This document shows, one piece after another, positions 55,421 to 64,000 of a stretch of DNA of 64,000 bases. Under the pieces are notes generated by a model. That model searched no databases, was not told the DNA's origin, and was given only the letters and a program-made list of their open reading frames with translations. The stretch's first letter is position 1, and each line of letters opens with the position of its first letter. Made by a program: the position numbers and the translations under genes. The DNA comes from Calonectria ilicicola. Its lineage: Eukaryota; Ascomycota; Sordariomycetes; Hypocreales; Nectriaceae. Location: NCBI GenBank assembly GCA_020809705.1, contig CP085834.1, positions 3,472,001 through 3,536,000 on the forward strand. Direction: 5' to 3'.

Positions 55421-55729
55421 ATGGCTTCCATCACACACACTGGTACCAAGACAGATCGGTAAGACACAGCCGTGCTGTGAAAACCATGCAACTGACTAAT
55501 GTTTCTTCGGGATAGCACCTTGGTGGACATCAGTCTTCTTGGTGTTGGAAGTTGGGCCAGTGAAACGAGGCCAAAGGAAACCATAGTCGAGGCGGCTGAC
55601 CAAAAAAAACTGTCGAAGTGTTGTGACAGCACACAGTCATCTCGAAGCAACGTCACTGAGCATGAGAGCATGATGGAGAGATGGTTGGGCGAGCAAAAAG
55701 AGCATGGTCCATGGAACCACCTAAAATAG
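55421..55729 (+). CDS. Small two-exon hypothetical protein, 83 aa
   Basis: Exons 55421-55458 and 55516-55729 join across a 57-nt intron with a GTAAGA donor, a GACTAAT branch-like site and a GATAG acceptor. The frame is consistent (phase 2). The product starts MASITHTGTKTDR, is hydrophilic with a short hydrophobic stretch (LVDISLLGVGSW), and ends GPWNHLK. No family is recognised. The upstream region has a TATAAG and CT-rich leader. The gene model rests on splice signals and start context only; it could be non-coding. Confidence 0.42.
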
Positions 55730-57954
55730 GAGACCGTACCTGTAGTTCATTCTCATTCTATCCTACGTCAATTTAGATATCCCATCAAGCGGGAGCATTG
55801 GACGTTTTCTATAGGACCAAATGCTTATGAATTTAACGATTGTTATAATGCACCCGTTGAAAGATTGTCTCCCAGTGACAGGCAGCTGAAATAAATAAAT
55901 AATGCGAATAAAAATAAATTTATATCTAATTGATTTGCTTATTTATTTATTTATTTCCCGGGCGGCCGGGAAATGGCAAGAAAAAGTAGAGAGGATACAA
56001 TCTTTCAAGGGTTGTATTGTAATTTTTGCAAGGAGTCTGCATCGCCGCAGGTGCCAGCCACTGTGGCTGGAGAGGCGGCGTCTCGTCGCCCAAAAGAAGG
56101 TTATTGTTTTCACCCCAAATTACAATTCCCCAAAGCAGCTGCGCACGGTCCAGCTCACTTACCCGATTTGGATGTAGTGTTGGGGGCCAACACGGGTTCA
56201 TCCGCGGGCATCTTGGAGAGGGTACAACGGTCAGCAAATGGTGCAAAATTACGAGCAATCAAGAGATCACAAAAGCCACAGCACAATTACCATAAGTCGT
56301 TAAGTGTTTTTTCTTTTTTTTTTTTTTTTGAAACCGACGCCAGTGACCTTTGCACTATTTCTAGGCGCCTCGATAGACGCCCTTCAAATACCTCACTCGC
56401 GTCCCTCGCTACCCTAGACAAATATTCCCGCTATGCATTTTTTTTTCACCTCGTGCCGCCGTAATTTGGTGTCAACCCATCATGCTCAGCACTTATACAT
56501 ATGTTATGAGGATTATAGATGCATAATTCCTTGTCCCAGCTATATTTGCAATAGACTTTACTTGGAAGAGCCACCATCTATCCCTGCAACTTGGCCATTC
56601 ACAAACCACGAATTCCCGCTGAGGAGAAATGCCTTTATCTAGGCAACCTCCTCAAGCCGTCTTACTATCGGAATAGGCTGCTTTGACAATTAATGGCTTT
56701 GACACTACCAGTCATCTGTCGCGGGTTGGGGGTAGGTTTTTTTTTCCTACGCCTGCTCTAGCTGTTGTTGGATAAAGTTGAACGGTTCGATTAGAAGTGG
56801 CTGCTGATAACTGTTGCACATGATCTCCGATCTGCATGCTTTTTTGGGCGTGCCAGCGCTTGCGTAATGAACAGGTTGCGCAGACTGTCAGTGGTTGAGG
56901 CGCCGGGTACTAATTAAAAATGTTGCGGTATAATTGGCAACAAAGTGATGGATGGGCATGTCACTTCTCGATGTATCGTCAGTGTGTCAAATAAGAAGTG
57001 ATGCAAATTCGACGCACGGCAAAAAGTGCATTGAGAATGGGCTGGAGCAAAGACTGGCACATTGTGGATTTTTTTTATCTGCATTGAGGCGCAGAAGCAG
57101 GCGCAGCCATTGCAGATGTCCCAGGCCAATTCGACTCCGCCGTCGAGCCTTGTTTTCGATGGCCCAAATCGTCGGGGAAGGCTCTCTCGCCCCCAAGTCT
57201 TTTTAAGGAGACATCCAAGAGGTCACAAGTCTGAGGACCATCTTTGAGCAAACAAGAAATGAATGAATTTGAGCGGGCATGCGAATGTTGCTTCCATCTT
57301 GTCGGTTAAATATCATAATACGGCATGTACCGAGCGGGCATTCCACCTTTTGTCGACGAATTAGGCCAATAAAACAAGGGACCAGGGCTCATCCCCTGCT
57401 AGCATGCTCATATGGTGGATACTACACACACTCGTGGAAGGAATACTTTTGGGCATAGCTTTGCACATGGGCTTAAACATATTGAGAGGGAGTGACACCA
57501 TACTGGTCACGCCTGATCGCGAATGCGGGTGGCCTCCAATGGTCGGACGTGAGTGCGCCCAATATGCTTGACAACGCCAGTCCTTCACTTGCTGCCGAGC
57601 GTTGGGGGCCACCCTCTAAATGCGAGTCAACGAATTTGGAAAGCCGACTGCCACTAACATTACCTGCAGAATCTTCATGAAAAAAACGCCTCGTTCAAAA
57701 GCTTGCGACCATCAATGGTGGCCCGGCCGTCGTCTGAAGCCATCGGTGTCATAGCCACCCTTTGGGGGTGTGGTGTCAACCACTCCCATGCGCCGGTTTT
57801 CTGCCACTACGCACTTACGATTAGGCCGTGGCAGCTTCCAGACAGCTTCTACACAGAAGTGTATCTATTCCACATCTGGGGATAGCGGTGTGAGGCAACA
57901 GTTTGTCTGGACGCCTACATCCAGTAATCCCATACAAAAACGAGGCCCGCCACC
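55730..57954. other. Intergenic region of 2.2 kb
   Basis: Several overlapping open frames on both strands, none over about 163 codons and none with a domain. A long T15-type run occurs near 56316-56331. I accept no gene here. The right end contains the promoter and probable first exon of zinc-finger gene C. Confidence 0.5.
55889..55952. repeat. AAAT/ATTT simple-sequence inverted repeat
   Basis: AAATAAATAAATAA (55889-55902) faces TTATTTATTTATTT (55939-55952), giving a potential AT-rich hairpin of 14 bp with a 36-base loop. Confidence 0.7.
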
Positions 57955-59278
57955 ATGATCCTCCTCTCGCGTTTCGTGCTCCTTGCCCATTCCTTTTCGC
58001 ACATCCCATTCTTTTCAGGGGCCCGTTTTGCTTTCATTCTTTTCGCCCTATCCCGTGGCATTTCATCCCCTCTTTCCCTGCCATCAGCTGTGAGTCAGCA
58101 AAGTTGCGCACGATTTCTCTTGTCACTCCTTTTCAAGAGATCAACGTCATGCCTGACCAACTCACTCTTTTCCCCGAATCCACTCATTCCCCGAATTTGC
58201 CACTTCCTACTTTCAGCCTTTCGTTTATGCCAATCAAGACCATCCCCATTTTACCACCTCGTCTCTCCTTGAACACGAGACAGGTACAGATAGCCTTGTT
58301 TTTGATGCCGCCGACTCCGAGCCTGGTCCCGAAACACAGCAGTTGCCCACCTCATCCACGCCGAAACCGCCCGACAGGAATCGCGTCCAAGAGGGCAGCT
58401 TCCCTCAAATTGGAAACAAACATGGGAGCGACGCCAGCAGGAAACGCAACCGAGACAGCGACGATAATAACAATGATGATGATGATGGTAACAGCCCAGG
58501 TCATGGCCATAGTTCTGGGCCGCCTAGAAAGAAGGCTCGCGGCGGTGGCCTAATTTGTCCTGGCCTAATTTGTCCCTATGCTCGGCAATGTCCAGAAAAA
58601 TATACCAAGTGCCTCAGTTCGATCTACCCCCGTCACAGGTTCAGTGACCTCATGCAACATATCAAGCGAAGCCATATGCTTGAGGAGATGTACTGTCCTT
58701 ACTGCTTTGACAAGTTCAACGCTAAGCAAAAGATGGACGCTCACACCCGCGACTGCGATGCGAAATCGGATCGCCATTCATTCTACGCCTGGGAATTCGA
58801 AAATCTTCGAAACGAAGTCAGCGAGGCGAGTGAGGTTGAAGATAAGTGGAATATCATTCGAAAAAAGATCCCAACTATTGGGTCCACTGGCCCAACGGAG
58901 TCACCCTTCGTGCAAACGCCTTACGACGAGATCCTAAACATCATTCAGCGATGTCAGAATGATCGTCAGCCTGTCGTACCCGTGCCAAATGATGACCCAA
59001 CGGAGTCACCCTTACTGCAAGAGCCTTTTGACGAGATCCGGACCATGGTTCAGCGAGATCAGAATGTTCACCAGTCAGTCGTGCCTGTGTCAAGGGATAT
59101 TCCTTGTCTGCCGCCGCGGCAAATCATCATCGAAGATTACCCGCGGCAGATTTTCCCCAGCGATTCTGACCAGCGCCACCCCGCATATGGCTCCCACGAC
59201 ACCCCGCCTTGGGTCACACTGACCAAGGAAGAACAGTGGGACATATGGACCCAATACATTCTGTCGAAGCTTGTTTAA
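57955..59278 (+). CDS. Fungal zinc-finger protein, paralog C
   Basis: The coding frame 58217-59278 is secure; its 5' end is not. The frame is open back to a TGA at 58154-58156 with no ATG, so an upstream exon is needed. The best fit is exon 1 at 57955-58089 (ATG start, GTGAGT donor) and a TTTCAG acceptor at 58216, both phase 0, giving 398 aa. The main part has a basic/acidic linker (RKRNRDSDDNNNDDDD). It then has the zinc block C-x12-C, HIKRSH (H-x4-H), YCPYC (C-x2-C) and H-x3-C. A 35-residue tandem duplication (TESPF/L-x-Q-x-P-F/Y-DEI) follows, and the end is EEQWDIWTQYILSKLV. The finger is closest to gene B at 17010-18524. It converges on gene D. Its function is presumably nucleic-acid or protein binding. 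Confidence 0.65.
58891..59100 (+). repeat. Tandem duplication of 105 bp inside zinc-finger gene C
   Basis: CCCAACGGAGTCACCCTT begins at 58891 and again at 58996. The two 105-bp units encode similar 35-residue segments (TESP, DEI and VVPV in both). The units have diverged at several codons, so the event is not very recent. Confidence 0.85.
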
Positions 59279-59755
59279 AGATTTCAATCTCGATGAATAC
59301 ATGACTTCTAACGTCTGACGAATGCATGCATTAAAAACGTCTAAGCTGAGCATATTACGATTGTATTTTGATCATGACATACGAATTGCGGCGTCAGAAG
59401 CGAAACGTTCCTACTTTTTGGTTTACATATATTGAACGCCTCCTAGTACTTTTTTTTCTTTTCGTCTGAGAAGTTTTTTTTCAAGTACTTTGTAGGATTT
59501 AGTATATTTTCCTTTGTCTTTGCTTTTTGGTAATAGCTTAAAATAAATATCTCATAGACCTGGTAATCTCAACTTCTTCACCCTTGTTCTGGACTCCAAT
59601 AACACACTGGCACTTTCTGTTATTCTGTAAAGCAACATCCTAGTCATCTAGGTCTCCATCATAACCAGATTCATAATTGTATGAATCATAGCCCTCCACC
59701 TCTTGACACCACCAGTTGCATTTGCCCAAGGCTCTGCGATGCTATCCCCCCAAGC
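59279..59755. other. Spacer between convergent zinc-finger genes C and D
   Basis: About 480 bp of T-rich 3' flank; no gene is seen. Confidence 0.6.
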
Positions 59756-61111
59756 CTAATTGATTATTCTTGTCAGTAAGTCATCCAAGACCAAATCGTA
59801 CAGGGCCTCCCAGTCTCTCTTATCAACCTGCCCCACAGTTTCATTTAATGCATTAAAGTGCAAGAATTGCGATATCAAGTCCACGCCATGCGTCGCCCAC
59901 AAATCTCGTGTTATGGATGCTAGCAGCTCAACGCCACTTTCGAGATAAGGTGAATTTGGGGAATCAACTTCAGGGAAAATGGTTTCCCAAATATTCATCC
60001 ATCGCTGTCTTGTACCAAGATAATATTTGTCCTGTCTTAATAATGTTGTCCGTTGATGCGATGTCAGGCCGCAAACTTCTTCATGTGCGCCATAAACGCA
60101 GGTTCTTTCGCGCGCATGATTATCGCGGTCCATGGCCTGTTTAAAACTTTGACGACAGTTGGGACAATACGGGAGCATTTTGTGAGAACAGCGAACGTGA
60201 CGTATTATATCCTCAATAGACTGAAAACTGTGGCGACGCAAGCAGTCCCGATGCCGGATAGAATCTTTCCTGTAAAAAGGACAGGCTATATGAAGATTCC
60301 CGGTCATATCAGGTACGAGAGGTGTCTCAGGATCGTAATGCTTACTCTCTACAGATGCGAAGCGAAAGCTAGGCTTTCTGACACCTTGGGGTGGTAACAA
60401 TTTATCATCGGGTGGCGCAGTGTAATGCGCACAATTTGACACCAGGATAACTTGCTCTTGCACAAAATCCACTAGCTTTCCCCTCAAATTCTGAAGTATG
60501 TGATCTGGATCTAGAGAATATGTTGATGTGATGTCCCCACACATATTCTCGTCATCACGGTCGAGATCAGAGTCGCAGTCGGAATCGAACTCGGAGTCGC
60601 TGTTGTAGAATGAGACATCATCATCTAAATCGCCTTGGCTTTTGATTACAGATGTGCCGCAATATATGAAGTTCGGTTGCGATCTCTGATCAACGAGCTT
60701 GAAAATAACTGTATCATGCATTAGAAGCATTGTGGCGGTATTCTATAGTACGCTCGTCAGTCGGTTGTTTTGGATAAAACTTTAAGTAAATGGCCGTTGG
60801 GTACTACTCACATTATTCAACTGAGAAAGTCCTAGGGGCACAACGGCCCCGGGAGGAAGTTCGGTGCTGGGGCGCACGCCATCTAGCTCCCGCAAATTAA
60901 GCCCGCTAGGACTACCTTCATATCCTACCGAGCCCACTCGCACCAAACTGCGGAATCCATCGTTGGACTTATATGAGGGGGCCCAGATGTCTTGATTTGA
61001 AAAACGGCGAACGTTAGATGGATTTTGGCACAATTGGTTTTGGGAGAGGTTATCGACCCAAACCCAAATCCGCCTGAATTCCGGTCTTTTTTGGTGTAGT
61101 GGGACTTGCAT
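59756..61111 (-). CDS. Fungal zinc-finger protein, paralog D
   Basis: This is a two-exon gene, complement of 60812-61111 and 59756-60742, encoding 428 aa. The 69-nt intron has a GTGAGT donor and a CTATAG acceptor. The start is the ATG at 61111, after an in-frame TTG. Residues 140-170 are an acidic Ser/Asp tract. The block DPDHILQNLRGKLVDFVQEQ and the HYTAPPDDKLLPP segment match gene A. The zinc-binding part has C254-x12-C267, H282-x4-H287, C293-x2-C296 and H-x5-C. The C-terminus (QDKYYLGTRQRWMNIWETIF and NSPYLESG) is again like gene A. Gene A has no intron in the matching region. Function is unknown; the shared C-terminal 120 residues suggest a second domain common to A and D only. Confidence 0.8.
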
Positions 61112-62488
61112 CTGCAACGAGGGAAACCCAAAAAATGGACAATTAAGAAGCGAGCAACAAAGTATTATATCAAGATGTTTAAGTGTATGCTTTACATTAC
61201 GATCAAGATCGAAATAGCGGTGAGCAGCGCACCAGGCTCTTTTTATGCTGTACCTACAACCGCCTTGTCAGGAAGGACGATTCATGGTCAATATGGAGTG
61301 GAACTCCAAGCGAATTGTCAACACTCAGCCTACTCTGCACGTTGGCGTACTTCAGGGGCGGGTCCGGCCAATCAACCCAGCAAAGAAAATTGGGCCCTCC
61401 ACAAATGTGTTCGAACATCGACCCCTCATCCTTCTTGAATCCTTGCTGCCGCATGCGCGCTAAACACGAGGCTGGTGGCGTTGATGTAGGATGTGCCTGA
61501 GAAAGTATTTGATTTGCAGCACATCTGCACCTGACTCATTCCTCCACGTTTGTGGACGTGTTGTTGCTAACCCTGGCCCTCGCCAATCCCACCACGTGTC
61601 GGTACCCTACTGGCTGCTTTCGCATTCCTAGTTCAATCAATGACTTCCGGTTCCGCGTCTCATCCGCAGATGATAGGAGAGTACGAGTAAAGACAGGAGT
61701 CTCTTGCCACCAACCGTTTTATTATTCAGGAACAGACCCCTGGTCCCCCACAAGGCGGTTGGTGCGTAAGACATGGCCTATTTCTGACACGAGTAAGCAA
61801 GTCCACTTTGGGGGAAGAGACTAAAAATAATCGTGCCACTATATTCCTTTATTTCAATCGTTCGATATTGGACGCAATGTTAAACTAACAAATCGGGGGT
61901 TGTGCATGTGTAACAGCCTTCTTTTTTATAACCGTGTGCAGTGCCTCCACTTTGAAATGCTCTCATGCGCATATGCCCATCATTTTAATACCATTTCCCT
62001 ATAAATAATTTTACGATCTCAGAGATACGAATACTAGAAAAAAAAATGAAAATCTAATCCAGCTGCATACGAATCCCAATAGTATACTCGGCATTAATTG
62101 CTATTCCTTTGCCATGCTCATATCCAAGCAATTATACGATTTAGGGGACAGATGTCAATGCATGAGAGGAACTTCATTCACAAAGTCAAATTCAGGCTTG
62201 CATTCAAAAAAGAAAATACATTAAGATAGATGCAATATATATTTTTTTCTAAAATGAAAGGGCAAGCTCTGATCAGTCATCCAGGGGCATCTTTTTAGAC
62301 CCAGAATTTTATGATTCATGAGACATTAACATTAATAACCGATACCTTTTAATTAACCCTTCATCCAGTCATGTGTGGTACAACCCATGAGATGCTCTTA
62401 TGAAAGTCTCGACAGAAACGTCATCAGCCCTTGCATAGTCATTCTCATTAATGGGAGTAAGAAAAAGATCTTTATCAGTCCAATGCGA
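61112..62488. other. Intergenic region, 1.4 kb
   Basis: Overlapping short frames on both strands (61106-61824), none with domain or signal peptide. I accept no gene. The right half is AT-rich and forms the 3' flank of the permease gene. Confidence 0.5.
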
Positions 62489-64000
62489 TTATCGTCCCAC
62501 AAATTTCATCTCCACGTATCGTAGAGGAACGAAAACCACCATGGCGAACCCACAGCCCAACCACATACCAAGATCTGCCAAGGACGCAGCCTCAGAAACA
62601 GGGCCGACGTACCAGACCTGAGACATGCCAACGATGGCACCAACCCAGCCAATGATGAAACTAGCAAATGCAGCCCATCCTACAGGAAGGTAGGACTTGT
62701 CCTCCCAGGCAGCCCAGTCAAAGCCCTGGCGACCGCGGAAGAATGCATGCTCCATACCAACAATGCAAATCATGAGCATGACCCAGTAGCCCATAAGAGC
62801 GACAAAGTTTTGGAAGATGACGAGCAGATTCTCACGGCCAGCAAGAGCAAGAACCAAAGCAATAACGCTAAGGACACAAGACCAGGCCCAACGAGGGACA
62901 GCCTTTCCATAGCGACCAAGCACCTGGCACCCCAGCGCAGCCGAGTAAATGGATGGCGTACTGTTGGAGATGACACCGAGAGCGATAATCACAGAGCAAA
63001 AGCGGCCGAAGCCCTTGAGAGGTTCAAAGCCAGCAACGATGAGGGCTCCAGTGCTAATATCATTGGCGTCAGACCAGGCCGAATTGTTCACGAGACCTGT
63101 GGCAAGACCAATAGCGATAAGGTAGACGAGAGTGAAAGCACCAGTCAAACCAACGGTAGTCATCATGAAAATCTTGGTGCGCGAGGTCTTTTCAGGATAG
63201 TAGACGTAAAAGTCGGAAGCGGCTGCTGCCCACGAGTTGGGCACGTAGAAGCAGAGCGTGAAGAATGATAGACGGTTTGCAGCCAGTGTGGAGCCAGACA
63301 CGGTGGGCTGAGCGGTAGCATCAAAGTCTGGGCCAGCGACACCGACGAGGATGGCAAGGACAATGACTTGGGGGATCCAGGCGTATCTAGGTAGTTTGTT
63401 AGCATGAATGCATATCGCTAGATAAAGCAAGGGAACGGAATGTACCTTTCATAGTGGTGGAAGATGGCCATTCCAAAAACGGCAATAATCCATGTGACAA
63501 TCGCAACGATAATGACACCGACAAGAATAGTCATGCGACCACCGCTGACAGCAGAGAGAACTTGACCGCCGATGATGCAATCAATTGTAGTGTAACCGAC
63601 CATAAGAACAACATTAAGAAGGGTTGGGAGCTTGGCCGGCCAGTATCCCATAAAGTATCGCAAGACGACCTGCATCACACGCGTCAGCATTGGATGGATG
63701 CATCACTACCCAGTAACATCAACTTACCATTGTTCGGTTTCCACTCTGTGGACCCCAAGTAGCCATGTAGGCTGTCGAGCAAGAACCTAGAATCGTTCCA
63801 AACACGGCCAGGAGCGCGCTGTCAAGGAATCCAAGGCCAAAGACCATGGGCCCAAAGAGACCCGTCGCAAGATTGTTGAGCGACAGGTTGGCACTGAACC
63901 ACAGCACGGCGACCTGGAGATCTGCAGAGTACGAGGGAGGCTGACGCTCATCGGGCGGCACGCGCTCAATGCCTCTTGCCTCGAACCCAGCGAGGCCCTC
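62489..64000 (-). CDS. NCS1 purine-cytosine permease (5' end beyond window)
   Basis: The visible part is three exons, complement of 63728-64000, 63446-63669 and 62489-63386, encoding at least 464 residues. Introns are 58 nt (GTAAGT) and 59 nt (GTACAT), with CTAACAAACTACCTAG at the second acceptor. The frame is already open at base 64000 (EGLAGFEARGIERVPPDER), which is the conserved cytoplasmic start of Fcy2-type carriers. The start codon lies outside the window. Features of the family include NLSLNNLATGLFGP in helix 1, WGPQSGNRTM, NSWAAAASDFYVYYPE and about ten further hydrophobic helices. The protein ends YVEMKFVGR. Such plasma-membrane proton symporters import cytosine, adenine, guanine or related bases. 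The exact substrate cannot be told from this. Confidence 0.93.

Noticed and set aside
1..64000. CRISPR array or prokaryotic operon signals
   Set aside because: No regularly spaced repeats; genes have spliceosomal introns and eukaryotic families.

Overview
This window looks like nuclear DNA of a filamentous ascomycete, probably a sordariomycete. Genes lie on both strands with no operons. Most carry 50-77 nt introns with GT donors, CTAAC-like branch sites and AG acceptors. The families are fungal: Zn2Cys6 regulator, BAHD-type acyltransferase, Clr5 and ankyrin proteins, a PNP-NACHT receptor, a DUF7580-subtilisin protein, NCS1 permease and Thr/Ser-rich secreted proteins. I did not identify the species. 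All identities come from motif recognition; no database was searched. Splice models were built by hand from reading frame, phase and splice consensus.

Layout. 1-15 kb: FAD monooxygenase, an intron-containing tRNA-Pro, four small or medium secreted or membrane proteins, an ABM-like protein and a peroxisomal D-amino-acid oxidase. 15-18.5 kb: a convergent pair of zinc-finger paralogs. 18.5-22.1 kb: a gene-poor stretch. 22-36.4 kb: a PAQR membrane protein followed by a self/non-self recognition and cell-death island. That island holds a DUF7580-subtilisin protein with an intact D/H/S triad, a convergent 278-aa gasdermin-like candidate 86 bp away, a zinc-finger/ankyrin protein and a PNP-NACHT-ankyrin NLR. 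38-44.5 kb: a secreted Thr-rich protein and a divergent Zn2Cys6 regulator/acyltransferase pair. 45-55 kb: a frameshifted gene, an orphan, a GPI-anchored protein with a duplicated 8-Cys module, a protein whose N-terminus copies the histone H3 tail, and a Clr5-ankyrin protein. 55-61 kb: a small two-exon gene and a second convergent zinc-finger pair. 62.5-64 kb: a 5'-truncated NCS1 permease.

How genes may work together. The subtilisin next to a gasdermin-sized protein matches the known fungal HET-Q1/HET-Q2 organisation, in which a subtilisin-like protease activates a gasdermin by trimming its C-terminus. The neighbouring NLR and ankyrin proteins are of the types used as sensors in fungal programmed cell death. 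The four zinc-finger paralogs form two convergent pairs arranged as an inverted duplication around the whole central region. The H3-tail-like protein (50.0-51.1 kb) and the protease/gasdermin-like pair are the two most unusual items.
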